Source of the DNA: Motacilla alba alba
Taxonomy: Eukaryota; Chordata; Aves; Passeriformes; Motacillidae
NCBI RefSeq assembly: GCF_015832195.1
Contig: NC_052019.1
Location: forward strand, 50,657,016-50,721,015
Direction of reading: 5' to 3'
Length of the DNA stretch: 64,000 nt
Shown in pieces: positions 36,541 through 48,300 of the stretch. Under the pieces are notes generated by a model. That model ran no database searches. It was not told the DNA's origin and was given only the letters and a program-made list of their open reading frames with translations. The position numbers and the translations under genes were made by a program. How positions within the stretch are numbered: the first letter of the stretch is position 1; each line of letters starts with the position of its first letter.

Positions 36541-37495
36541 TCTTTTGGGCGCTGCAAGTCGCCCCAAGCTGCGCTATCAGAAAGGGAGCAGCAGCTCCCG
36601 CCGCCCCACCGCGCCGGCTGTCCCCGCACGCCGAGCGCCTCCGGAGCATCACCCGCACCGCCGCACCCAGCAGGGCCAGAACGGCAGCCCGGAGCTAAAA
36701 TCCTTCCCCCCTCGCCCATCCGCGGGCACCTTCCCGCCGCCCGCTCCCGCCTCGCTCCGTGCGTCCCTCCCCGCTCACCTCGGGCGTGCAGCCAGCGCCG
36801 CGCCAGCTCCCAGCGAGAGCCGCGGCTCCGGCCCCGCTCCGCCCCGGCCGCCTGCTCGCCGCGCCCCCGCCCCCGGCGGCTCCTGCCCTCGGCAGGCTCC
36901 TCCAGGCGGGGCAGGGCCGGCGGCGGGCCCGGGGGGGCAGCGGGGAGCCCCACCCGCCGGGCTGCCCCGGACACCCGCGGCCGGACACAAAGGGACAGCC
37001 GGGGGAGGCACCCCTGGGCTCGCCCTGCGCCGGCACAGCCCCAGCCTCGCAAGGAAGCCGGAGCCGTCCCGCCAAACGCCTCGGGGCTTCCGCACATCAA
37101 AAGCTTCCTCTGGCCGGGAAGACGCCGCAGCCGCGGAACGCTGCGGACCGCGACCCTGCCCCGCCAGAAAGCGCTCGGCAGCAGCAGCCGGTGCAGCCGG
37201 GAGCGAGCCGGAACCGGGACCTCCGCTCCTGCCCCGGCGCGGTTTCAGAACTAGCACCCTCCCTGCGGCTTGTCACCGGACAGCTGCTACGGACACCTTC
37301 TGAGCTGGTGTCATCATTCAAGGACTAAATGAGCCGCTTCGGTATTTGCGAAGAGCAGGATTTCCCTGTAAGCCCGTTAGTGACTCAGCCGCGCAGGGGG
37401 GTTTAACCTCGCCCCTCACAGTCACACATGCACAGCAGCTGTTTCGCTCCTCCGCCGGGCGCGCTAAAACAAAGCCCCCTCATCTACGGCTAGGG
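36541..37495. promoter_or_regulatory. CpG island, probable promoter
   Basis: From about 36541 the sequence changes abruptly to high G+C with very frequent CpG (for example 'ccgccccaccgcgccggctg') and stays so to about 37300, with a weaker shoulder to about 37495. Several GC-box-like motifs are present, including 'cgcgcccccgcccccggcgg' at about 36859-36878. No TATA box is evident, as is usual for CpG-island promoters. Several overlapping open frames on both strands (up to 297 codons) run through the island because stop codons are rare in such DNA; their Pro/Arg/Ala/Gly-rich translations match no family and I do not call them genes. The only good splice signal I found is on the minus strand, so leftward transcription is favoured; bidirectional activity is possible. 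Confidence 0.85.
36771..36786 (-). other. Putative 5' splice site of a leftward first exon
   Basis: The plus strand 'ccgctcacctcgggcg' reads on the minus strand as 'CGCCCGAG|GTGAGCGG', very close to the vertebrate donor consensus (AG|GTRAGT). The exon would end at 36779 and extend rightward into the island, perhaps to about 37200-37300; the transcription start cannot be fixed. All three frames are open upstream of the donor, so whether the exon is coding cannot be decided. A weaker plus-strand donor-like site ('ccct|gtaagc', about 37366) exists at the far side. Confidence 0.45.
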
Positions 37496-37542
37496 TTTAT
37501 AGACCTCTACACCAGCAGGTCAGGTCATCAATGGATGCAAAC

Positions 37543-37665
37543 TCACAGAATCACTGAATCAATTTAAGTTTCAAGAGACATCTAAGATAATCAAGTCCAA
37601 CAGTTAACCTAGCACCACCATGTTCACCGCTAAACCACATCCCCTGGTGCAACATCCTCACAGCT
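37543..37665 (-). mobile_element. CR1 LINE 3'-end fragment
   Basis: 'cacagaatcactgaatcaat' leads into 'gataatcaagtccaacagtt', 'agcaccaccatgttcac' and 'gctaaaccacatccc', the complement of a neoavian CR1 3' end. The element is on the minus strand, truncated to about 120 bases, and lies just outside the right shoulder of the CpG island. Confidence 0.88.
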
Positions 37666-38283
37666 TTTGAGCCATCTACACATCTGCCCCTTATGACAGG
37701 AACAAGTGTTTTAAGCAACTCTTATGCCATCGAGCAGCAGAAGTGTGTGGTCTATGTTCTTGAGCAAAATACAGGTGAGATCCTTAAAACGCCTTAAAAT
37801 ACAGCATTATGATGGGAAAATTTAAAAACTGATGTACCATAATACAAAGAGGCTCCCAACTACCACTAAGCAAAAAAACCCCTGAGCACGGGTAAGCTAG
37901 CTATTTACAATTAAATTCTGTATCAATATGTGGTAATAATTAATGACAGCACTAATAATTTTATCTATAAGAATGGGAAAAGTAGGGTTTGAGAGTCATC
38001 AGGTCACTTGCAACACTGTTTGGGCAGTTTGGCACTGATACTGGCCTGCTGTAGCTTATAGAAGCCTGGCATCTCAGCGGGTAAATTCCACTACCATGCT
38101 TCAAATGGTATTTTGCTTCAAACAAGTAATCCCCCTGAAACTTTCTGGGAAAGATCAACATCTTTGATGATGCTTAGCAAAATGGAAATCTCTGAAGTGG
38201 CCACCTAGCAGATGTCAAACAACAATTAGTAATAACAGAATAAAATTCACTTTTATTTGACTGAGAGTAATTTGACCAAAGCA
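37666..38283. other. Unique AT-rich sequence
   Basis: Nothing was recognised. It is the flank between the CR1 fragment and the AT-rich tandem repeat. Confidence 0.5.
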
Positions 38284-38425
38284 TTCATAAACCATAATAT
38301 CATAATAAATATACCATAATATAAATATAAATAAATATATCAATAGGTATCATAAATACAAATAAATATAAACATATCAATAGGTATCATAAATATAGAT
38401 CAATATATCAACAGATATCATATAT
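38284..38425. repeat. AT-rich tandem repeat, unit about 31-37 bp
   Basis: The core 'caataggtatcataaata' occurs at 38341 and again at 38378, and a variant 'caacagatatcata' occurs at 38409. These are separated by 'aaataaatata'-type filler. The left part (38284-38340) is a more degenerate version with 'ataatatcataa' and 'ataaatata' elements. Confidence 0.85.
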
Positions 38426-40499
38426 GTGATGAGCATTGCTGTCATCTTGCTAGTGATTAGTGAAATTTTTCTTTCCCTCATTCTTTTGTTTAAAACTCTT
38501 ATTACCTAATATTACACCAACTAACAATGCAACTGCAACGCAGACATTCATTTCTATACACATGAATGGAATACATTGTTTGTATGAATATAATAATCCT
38601 GTCAATATAATTTTTCAGTCTTTCTCACGTTTTCATTGCAATATATGGCAAGAAAGTAACACAGTAGTGCCTAAACTATTTATTTTCTAAAAGGAGTCCT
38701 AATTACAGATTTGCTCCATGCAGATCAGTTTTCATGGGAAAAATTACCTTATTTTTGAAATTCCTATTTAATCTACGTGTGGTCTTCAAAAAGCATGCTA
38801 GGCATTTCCTTCCCAAAGTCCCATTCAAAAAACATGTTAAAGTAATGCTTTGTCATCTGCTGACACCATTTAAAATACTTGTTATTAAAATTAAAAATCC
38901 CAAATTGCCACATATCACATATTGAGCACTACAGAGCAGACCATTCCTCCCACGTCAAACACAGGATGTCACTCCTGTGACCTTTTTGACTGCAAGATGG
39001 AAGATTATCACTGTTTTGGACACTTGGGACGGGTACCACAAGCCTAAGCTGTGTGACCTTAAAGGACTTAGATTAATTCAGAGCAGCAAATGTCTGAATC
39101 TGAAAAACTGCCATAGAAAGTTTGGGGAATCCAACCAAAATGCTTTTAGGATGTCAGCAGGAAATGCATCAAGGAAAGGAATTTCTTGTGCAGAGTGAAG
39201 CAAGTGTTTAAAATCAGTGCCCAACAGGTGTTTGTTAGGGTGTGGGTGGCAGGAGTCTTTTAGACTCAGAGTCAATGATGTATCTCGGTACATTAGGTGG
39301 TTCTTTGCACATCCATACTGGGTATATGGATATCAGGTGATACTCTTCTTTGGGACAGTGGCCAAAAAGAAAGCATAAATTACTTTCAGACACACCTTGA
39401 TCACTTTTTGAAGAGAAACGTGGTGGTGGGGAAACATAATATGGTAGCTCAGGACACTATTGTCGTGAACTTGATGACAGAAGAGGTTTCATCTCCTGTC
39501 TAGTATTCCAGAGTTTCACACCTTACTGTGAAAAACACTGTCCAATGCAGCCAAGCAAAGAGGTGACAGGACAGTGAAGGGAAGAAAGAGGTCTCCCTGC
39601 TCATGTTTCTGTTCAGAGCTCAAGGTGTGAGCTGCAACTAAGGGATCTTTTTTACTGTGCCTTTTCAGCGAGGAGCTGGACACTCCTGTTACAGTTAAAG
39701 CACAAAGCAAAATAAATCAATGAAGCAAGCAATAATGTGGTGTAATTACAAGGTCTGTAGGCAGGCTGTCAGTGTTCATGGATCTTCCCCCAATTTCAGG
39801 GAATACAGCAGTATTTTACACTTCCATATAAAGAATGCGTAAGAAAGCAAAAGTCTTGCAAATTATTGTCCTGAGTGACAATATGTTTCTAAAAATGAAA
39901 AGAAATTTTTGAAGTCATCATAAGTGTGGGAAAAAGATTTCCCATCTTAGAGGATGACATCATTGTTTCCATAGTTGTTAATATTGTCAATGATGTAACG
40001 GTATCTTTTATTTCTTCCTGCTAATTATGCTATTTCCCTATATATTTTGTGTTCTGTAAAAGATCTTTGCCCATTAAAATCCTTTTCTAAGCAGAAGCAC
40101 AAATCAAAAAGTCTAAATTAACAACATTTCATTGCTGCTCTCTTTGTTTTCCTAGATAAAAAGCAATCCAGTGCTTAAACTACAGTAATATTCACAAATG
40201 GGAGGCTCTTCCTTCAGATGAAACCCACTTACATCTGCTTTCTCCAGGAAAGCTGTCAGAAATGAATTCTTTAAGGCATTATTCTCTACCATCTTTTTTC
40301 ACTCTGTGGTGAAACACAGCATCCCCCTCTGTGGAGCACAAACTCAAAAAGAATAAAAAAGATGTTTTCACTCCACTTTGAAAAACTGAAGCATTCAATC
40401 CCAGGGACAGGCAGACTACAAAAGCTGTGACATGCTTAGAAATCTCTGAAAAGACTCTTAAAAGGTACTGGATATGTGAATTGAACCTCTTTTACCCAA
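38426..40499. other. Unique AT-rich non-coding sequence
   Basis: No gene or transposon was recognised. All open frames are below 80 codons with no recognisable product. Confidence 0.5.
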
Positions 40500-40703
40500 T
40501 TTTCCTGCCTCTTGCCTCGCTCTACCAGTGGGGATGCTCCCCCAGCAGCCTGAGAGGAGCCGCACACCCCAGCCCCTGTGCAGGGACAGCCACTGCCTTG
40601 CACAGCCCCCTTGCCCTTGTGGCCCAGCTGAGGGTCCCATCCAGTATTCCAGGCACGTATTCCTCTGAGTTTTGTCTCTCTTTTTTTTTTTTTTTTTTTT
40701 TTT
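40500..40703. repeat. GC-richer patch ending in a T23 run
   Basis: About 180 bases of C-rich sequence ('cagcccctgtgcagggacag') are followed by 'gtctctc' and twenty-three T (40681-40703). The minus-strand frames with Lys runs (40436-40832) are translations of this homopolymer. If the T run is the tail of a minus-strand retroposon, its body would lie to the right, at 40704 onward, where I recognise no element. Confidence 0.7.
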
Positions 40704-41029
40704 CCCAGAGATCTGCCAAAGTTTTCCCTCCCCTCTGACATACACACACCCCATTTGGAAAGGGTAAATCAGGAGTGAGGGAGAAAATCCCATAACTTGT
40801 CCAAAGCACGCAAGGATGATTTGTGTTCTCACTTATGGGGTATGACTGTCACTGTTGATCTGCTTTCAGGCCTAGATTACATCTGATAAGGGCTGACCTT
40901 ATTTGAGTATTCACACATTATGCACTCATAGAGAGCATGTGGACACAAAAGTCCCTCAGATGTTCTGGGCATCAATCACGCTCACAGCGTGGAGGCTGCC
41001 AAACTTTTCTTCCCTCAACTCGGGAGAGG
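40704..41029. other. Unique non-coding sequence
   Basis: Nothing was recognised apart from the short 'acacacac' motif near 40742. Confidence 0.45.
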
Positions 41030-41235
41030 AGAGGGTAGTTCAAGACAGACTTAATAAAGTTTAAAGCTGTGCCACAGTATATTTGGGGCCCATTGTCTTC
41101 TAAAAGTGTTCTTTTCAACAAATTCTCTGCAGTTACCACGGGCAACAATTCGTCTTTAACAAATTGGGGCGGACTGTGTGCAGACTATCGGGAGGAGGGG
41201 AAGTGAACAAAAGGCTTGCCAGGCCCATTAAATAA
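41030..41235. promoter_or_regulatory. Candidate conserved non-coding block
   Basis: Repeat-free sequence with retained CpGs ('accacgggcaac', 'aattcgtc', 'ggggcggac', 'ctatcggga') and AT-rich motifs ('gacttaataaag', 'cccattaaataaaag') typical of homeodomain-bound regulatory DNA. Not supported by any comparison, only by composition. Confidence 0.28.
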
Positions 41236-41482
41236 AAGCCAAACAACCAAAACTCTTCTGTCTCCTAGTTGCCCCATAACTACAAAACCAAAGTGGGTTC
41301 TTAAAATTATTCCCAAAACCACAGTATTTTCAAAACATACCTTCAATCAAATCACTTCCTTAAGAACTCAATAATCTATTGTTCACTCCAAGGAAATACT
41401 TCTACTCATTACCACAAATTAACATGTGCTTTTTTAAAGAATATACTATAACCATCACTGATGACTAAAACATTTCATCTGT
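41236..41482. other. Unique AT-rich sequence
   Basis: Nothing was recognised. Confidence 0.45.
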
Positions 41483-41518
41483 TGTAATGACTGACACCTC
41501 TGTAATGACTGACACATC
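41483..41518. repeat. 18-bp tandem duplication
   Basis: 'tgtaatgactgacacctc' is followed directly by 'tgtaatgactgacacatc'. The copies differ at one base. Confidence 0.9.
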
Positions 41519-43080
41519 TTTCCCAATTTCACAAGAACTACAACTGCTTTTATAAACCACCTGCTTTTTTCTGCATGTTCATTTGAAATTGGGAGAGTTG
41601 GGAGGAAATAAGAGCACAGGCAGGTGCTTCTCCAGAATGTATTTAGTAACGGGGCCTTTCTTAATTTGTAAAGTCTAAATTCTCATGCAGCATCATCCTT
41701 ACAGATAAAACTGACTCCATAGTCTGCAGACTTTCATGGAAACAGACAAACTGCCCAAATAAGCCACCATACCCAGCTCTCATACACCTTTTACTCCCCT
41801 TTTATATGTAGATTATATGAAATTACTACTCTCAAAACAAGGTATGATTTGCTTTCCTAGATCATGCTTTTTATCTCTGAAACTTATTTAGGCTGTTTAA
41901 ACTTAACTTTCTTCTACAGCTGGCTACTCCAGCAGAAACAGTAAGCTAAGGCATTCTTCTCATGTGACTCAAAGTAAATAAGTAAAAAATGCAAATACTC
42001 ATCAACCAAAGCTTTGGACAGGGTGCCTTGAAGAGTTCAGTATGTTTTCCCTTTTCAGTTTTAGATGCCTTTAATGATGGAGGGTTTGTTGCTACAGTTG
42101 GGGAGGTCAGTTCACACTATGATGCATCTTATCATGGGGAGGTTCTGCTGCTTTTCCAGAGATGGTTGGTTGAGGCTTTTTCCTTCCAATGTAGGGCCAC
42201 TTATTTCTTAGTTATATATCAGAAGTGACTGACCCTTGAGAAAAAGGAGCAGCACGCTGCCAAGAGAGGTGAAAAGAGCTTTGAATTAAACCACAGGAAA
42301 ACTACATTGAGAAGGGTGTGGTTTTCAGGCATGATTCCCAAGATGATAGCATGGAGAAATCCACTACCAGTTTCACTGGGATTTCATTGAAGCCATTCAC
42401 AGCAGTAGCACAGACACTCACTGCCTTTGGGAGGTACGTTTCCTAGTGAGGACCTTCTGTGGCTGTACATCATGTTTCTTTTTAAAATACCAGCAGCAAA
42501 CCATCCATCTCATCACATGTAGGGATTGAGATATGGTATGCTAAGGGCTGAGGTTTAGGTCCAAGTGTCCAGTCTATAAAGCTGTGTTCAGTCTTAACTG
42601 AAGGGTTCCTTTGAAAGATTTTGGCTACACAGCATTCAGATCACAAAGTTTAAAGAAATAATCACCTCAGTAAGAAGGCCTACCCAGACTAATATGATTG
42701 AGTCCATGGCTTTTTTTCCCCCTTGGTTAAAAACTAGCCTTTAAAACTTGTAATATTTTGATGAAAAGAAATTTCTTTTGTTCTATCAGTATAAGCATAC
42801 ACAAACACATGCACACAGATGTTCATTTGTTGGTTTCAAATGTCATTACATGAGTTATTCTATGACATGAATAAAAGCCCATTACTCTGACAAGTTGGAT
42901 CTCAAAATCCAAATGTGTGAGGGAAGATTGTACCTTTAGCTTTACTAAAGCTCCTTGCTAGGCTGACTTTATTTGGGTAAGGAACCAACATCACAAAGGT
43001 AAAGGTAATCGAGCTTGGACATGTTTGACCCAATAAACCAGAAACCAATATTTATAGGGGTTTTGTCATATGCTGCCTGA
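41519..43080. other. Unique non-coding sequence
   Basis: No gene or repeat was recognised. The 79-codon plus-strand frame at 41989-42228 has no domain signature. Confidence 0.5.
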
Positions 43081-43134
43081 TCTTGCGATGAGAACCTGCA
43101 CATGGTTCTTCAACTGGAAGTTGTCCTCGCAAGG
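43081..43134. repeat. Imperfect inverted repeat, 14-bp arms
   Basis: The left arm 'cttgcgatgagaac' (43082-43095) pairs with the right arm 'gttgtcctcgcaag' (43120-43133) at 12 of 14 positions around a 24-base loop. The arms hold the rare CpG 'tcgc/gcga' on both sides. The stem is weaker than at 25827. Confidence 0.55.
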
Positions 43135-44290
43135 TGGGAGCCACACAGCCACCTCACAGCAATGTATCTACCACAACTACCACTGCCACAGCATCTGCAC
43201 CACCCAGCTGCTGAGCCAGAGCTGGCTTCTGGCCAGATGTCTTAGACTGTGGCAAAATAGAACTGTACCCAGCTACAGAAACTAAAGGCTTCCTCAAAAG
43301 GTCACATAATTTAGCAATCTCTGTGCTGACACATCAGATCAGAGCAATAGCTCAGTTTGTCCATATTCCTGTCTCCAATAAAAGGTATTTGCTTTTTATT
43401 AATTTTTAAACGCATTGCTTTTTAATTTCATTGGGATGTCTCCTGTCTTTTATTATGTAAAAGGTTAAATGGAAGAATTCAATTTGCTTCTTCTTTTTAT
43501 GTGTATTATTTTATTTTCTGTTTTCTGTCTCCTCTTATTGAAGTCCTCCCTAACCATCCCCCAAATTTTAAGTTGCTTGTTCCTCATGGAGATAGTTCAT
43601 CTCATATTTTATCACCCACCTATTCATGCTACACCTTTTTTATCAGCTGAGGTGTCCTGATGCAAATGCAGTGTTCTTGGAGGGATGTGACACTCACTGA
43701 CAGTCACTTTCAGAAATCAGCTCTATCTCTTGTTTGGAGTCAAATGTCTTATTCACTTTTTTCACTGCAGAAAGATTACTTTGACTTGTTCCAGATTAAA
43801 AGAAGGATACTTTTTGTACTCAGATTTATTTCAACATTCTGGAAATATACCAGGATTTTGTATTTGACAATGTGCACTTGCTAAAAATACTTTAACCTGC
43901 ATGCTTGTATCAAGTTTAGCAAATCTTTTGCAGTTAGGCTCAATTCTTTCTGATTTAAACTAATTTAAATAATTACTTTTACTTTCCCTGAAGTCACTCT
44001 TTCTTACAAAGGCTAACATACCCAAAACCACTTTCATAAGTAGCTTATTACTGCCTTCTTGGTGGCAAGAGCAGTGTGCCTCACAATTCTGCTTCCCCTC
44101 AATATGCCAAAGAATGAGCTGCAAGAGGACAGAAGAGGAGGCCCAGCAGAGATGGGATGGTTTGGTGGGATGATTGGGTACAGAGGGGAGGAGTGCCTGA
44201 AGAGAGCTCTAATTACCCTCAAAAATTATTTTAATAATTTCACACTATTTTTTCAGGGCTTTTATAACTGAGAAAAATTATACTAATGAG
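43135..44290. other. Unique AT-rich non-coding sequence
   Basis: No gene was recognised. Several frames of 62-74 codons exist (43469-43660, 43660-43884, 44034-44271), hydrophobic or mixed, with no known family. Confidence 0.5.
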
Positions 44291-44352
<62 letters not shown>

Positions 44353-44353
44353 T
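44291..44353. repeat. (TAA)n microsatellite, about 21 units, uninterrupted
   Basis: A perfect ATA/TAA trinucleotide array of about 63 bases follows 'actaatgag' and ends at 'ttttatacc'. A perfect array of this length is expected to be highly polymorphic. Confidence 0.95.
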
Positions 44354-45342
44354 TTATACCATGAAGTGTTCTCAGCAATTACATTATGCTAGAGTCTCTT
44401 GGTACAGTATCTTATCAGCACATAATTTCATATTTCAGAAGTTCTTTTCAGCACAGTTTGGATCTCAGCCTCCAAGCTATTCTCCCAAGCAATAAATGGA
44501 CAAAGGCATAGATTTATTAACCCCACTCCCAGCCCACAAGCATGTCTGATGGATTTGGAAAGTATCCTGTACATTCAAGATAGGCATCTGCCAAAATAAA
44601 TCCTACTCTAATGCTGGTTGAAGGTATTTTTTCCCCCCATACCTCTTTACTCATTACCAATTTCCAGTTGAAATAACTTTTCTTTCTGAGAAGAACTTGT
44701 CCCTGTGTTTACAATTTCATTGCTCTGTAAGTTGAACTGCAAACCAGGGTCACCCTGAGGAGCCACAGTGGCACACTTGTTTTAGGTACCCAGCTCTCCA
44801 GGGAGGTTACCTCCATAATATACAGCCACTATTAATAACTTTATCGTCATTACAGGTACACAAAGACCACAGAAGCCAACCAAACACATGGAAAGTAAAT
44901 GCATTTTGTGACTTCATTGTCATCAAGAGCCCAGCAAGTAGGACTTGTCAGCAACGTAATTCTTAGCATTATTTACAGATTTATTGCAAGCGCATGGTAA
45001 GAAAAAAATCACCCAAAACAAAAACAAAACAAAGAAAAGATACCCAAAACCAATCAAATTTCACTCCATTGCTACTAAATTCTGTGTATTACAACACAAG
45101 ACAAGTCAAACCTCAGAGCAGTCCCTAACGTGGTGTGGATACAACATGACCTGAGGCACTTCTGACTGGTGTGATGAGCTTGAAGGCAAGTAGGAGCTTG
45201 CATAGTCCACTGGCCAACAGAATTTTCAAATAGTAATTTCAGTATCACTTACTTCTGCAATATTATCAAAAATAAATCTAATTTTGAAGACACTAGACTT
45301 CTACAATATCCCTCCTTTTGGAGGACCATATTGTTTCCTTGC
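44354..45342. other. Unique non-coding sequence
   Basis: Nothing was recognised. An A-rich stretch with 'aaaacaaaaacaaaac' lies at about 45000-45055. Confidence 0.5.
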
Positions 45343-45395
45343 TTTTTTTTTTTTTGTTTGTTTCGGTTTGGTTTTGATTTTGTTTTTCTTTTTTA
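45343..45395. repeat. T/G-rich low-complexity tract
   Basis: Thirteen T are followed by TTTG-like units and further T runs. Simple sequence. Confidence 0.8.
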
Positions 45396-48300
45396 GCTAA
45401 AATGCATATTAAGACATTAAAAAACCCCTTTGGCTTTGCCTCTTTAAATAAGTAGACAGCTTTTTTAGCCCTTCCTATTCCTTCACCTGTCCTCAGTTAC
45501 AGAGCACAGCTGCTTGAAGGCTTAAGATATTTTTTGTGAAGTAACAGTTCATGATAATCTCATTAAATCCTTTCTAACACTTTCCAGTTCATACAGGATT
45601 TCCTTCACCAGGGCGAGTGGAACAAGGATTGGCTGCTTAAGCAATCTCTCTGCAAAAAAAAAAGAGTTACCCAAACCCCTCCTCACAGAAGAGGGTGCAG
45701 GGGGACCAAAGCTCAGCCCCAACCAAGGGGCTGGAACAAATCTAGAGATGCAGCAGCTCTTTGCTGTTTCTCTCTGCAGCTGAGAAACCACATTAGACAT
45801 GTAATCCTTGGTTTCTTTTGCATGTAATACAAACTATGTGCTGAGCAAGCTCCTCTATCTGTAAATCATTCTGCTTAAATGTCCAAAGTTCCTCTCTCTG
45901 CTAGCCTGGGAAGTACTCATTGCAAAGGAGTTGTGTTCTCAGGGAGAGGCTCCATGACCAGGCTGGCTGCTGAGACACCAGTGCCATTCCCAAGAACAGG
46001 AGACAAACCTCCCCAGGGAGAATGGACAATGTGAAACAAAAACCAGACAAAAAAAGGCCTGACTGTTTTATAGATGTGCCTTCTATCAGATCACACAAGC
46101 CATGCTGTGGGTGTTCTGAAGGCATTTCCAAGGAGAGGGACCTCCCCAGAGAAGCCTTGGGTGCTAAGCATATCTACGTGAGACACTGGGAGCATGAAAA
46201 GCTGGGACATCCTAAACACCTTTAAGAACAATTCTTAGGCTGCTTTAGAGAAACCTTTGTAGCACCAACTACTTGTGTCAAAATGGTCAGTTTTCATTTC
46301 ACTGCATGCTGTCTCATCAATAGCATTTTAATAGAATTTTTTCCCTATTTACATGCACTTAAATGGCAAATGCCCATTTCCTTCTCCAGCTGCCAAAAAA
46401 TACTTTTTCAACCTGCCTGACTAAAACCACCCAAAACATACAAAGCAAAATGTGTAAGACAGTTTAAGTTCTGTAGAAAAGGCTAGCCAGCTCAGGTATC
46501 TGGGTAACAAATATTTTTATAGGCCTTTCAGTGGCTCAAATCCAGGACAGCTCTGCAGTGATTTATTTCTCCAACAGCTTCTAGGGTGGCCTATGTAAAA
46601 TTAGCTGGTAATCACAAACCAGGCCCCTACTGGGCACGTTCCACACCCAAAGCACCAGTGACTGGTGCTCCCTTGCTGAGGGTCACAGGAGAAAGAGCAA
46701 GGGCTGAGGGGGGAATGCTGGATATCTCATGCTGTCAGGAAGAATGAGGCTGAGCACCAGAACATTTTGCTAGAACTTTTCAGGATCAAAGCACAGTTCA
46801 TCTTATCTAAGCTATAAATGTGTTACTTTTTATGATTGCCCTGCTAGTATTCTGAATAAGCACTAAGTACAGTTTTTAAGGGTTATACAGAATTTGTCAT
46901 GCTAAAGTCTACTCCCTTAAGAGCACACTGCATAGGCTGTTTGCAGTCTCAGTTGCTACGGCAGTTCAGAGTTTTTTAACTGAAAATTGTCCCTATATCT
47001 CAGTGCAGTAGGGAGCAAATATTAACAGCACAACCTGTGTATTGACCCTTGAGTCTGATGTCTGAGACTTCATTGATTAGGATTTTCTACATAATCACAA
47101 CATCCTATTTACAATAGAATTGGTTTCAAATCCCCATGCACTGAAAATCTGCAAGTCTTGCCAGCGCCTTCTCTGCTGCAGGGCCCCATCTGGGCACTTC
47201 CCTGGCCTGCAGGCTCCAGCTCCATCCATAGAACACCCAAACACATTGCAAATTCTTTTTTCCTGCCTCCAATGCAACTCCAGTCACCTCAGCCAAAGCA
47301 TCCAGCCAAGAGAGAGTCTAAAGCATAGTGCTGATAATTTTTGTTTGGCTGAGATGATTCAGCAACACCTACATGGTCAGCTCATGTGTCGAAGCAACTC
47401 TGGTGTCATCACTGTCTCTCAAGGACCTTAAACCATCACCAAGCTGTGGAAATTCTTATACTCTGATGAAAGCTAGAAATTAATGGGAGACTCCCAAATC
47501 TTACACGACAGCAGCTGCTTTTCTTCAACTATTTCCCACTATCTTTAAGAGAAGTGATATGTTACAGTTTTACGCTCTCAATTCCTATTATATTCACTCA
47601 GGCCTAACAGAATAAGTTCCTTATATCTAGGCTCAGTTTGACCATGTTTTTCATTCATTTTGGCTGATCTATTTTTGATATATTCTCTGGATGCACTTCC
47701 TTAAAATGTTCTAATTTAGTTCCCTGGCTGTAGATTGTATGTTAATCCCAGCACTTGCAAATATTTAGATGGAAAATAAAAACTAGACACTAGAAGTCAC
47801 ATGCTTATTTAAAACATGTAGCTGGACAGTATCAATGTGACACAAGGATAGTAGATGAAAATTAACCTGCAATTCTGTAATATCATCAAATAAATCGACC
47901 TGCTAATGAAAGGAAGCACATTTCCATAAGAATTCGAGTGGTATCCAAGTAACAATTCCATGATGATACATTTTCAATTAAAGAATTACAATAGACTACA
48001 CTTATTTTTTCTCTCTAATGTTAGGTTGTAATTCATTATTGTACAGGCAGCTGAATATTAACCTACAGCTTCTGTTCTTTGTCTTGGTAGTAACTGGGAA
48101 ATGTTTACAAGGTCAAATACTTTTACTAAAAAAGATACCTACACACCAAATTTTAGAAATTTTCTTCTTTTATATTATCTGGCTACTTCTTCTTACTTAT
48201 TTTAGCAAGTTAGAGAAATATTAACAAAATCTATGAGAAACTGCCAGACTGATGAGTGCAGAAGAGTGTATCCATTCATAACAAAAGCAGGTCTATTTAT

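Noticed and set aside
36348..37328. Long overlapping open frames on both strands (up to 297 codons) as protein-coding genes
   Set aside because: They overlap in several frames within GC-rich CpG-island DNA where stops are rare. The translations are Pro/Arg/Ala/Gly-rich, match no family I know and shadow each other.
40704..40832. Body of a minus-strand retroposon with the T23 run as its tail
   Set aside because: No poly(A) signal in the expected position and no recognised element or gene sequence adjacent to the run.
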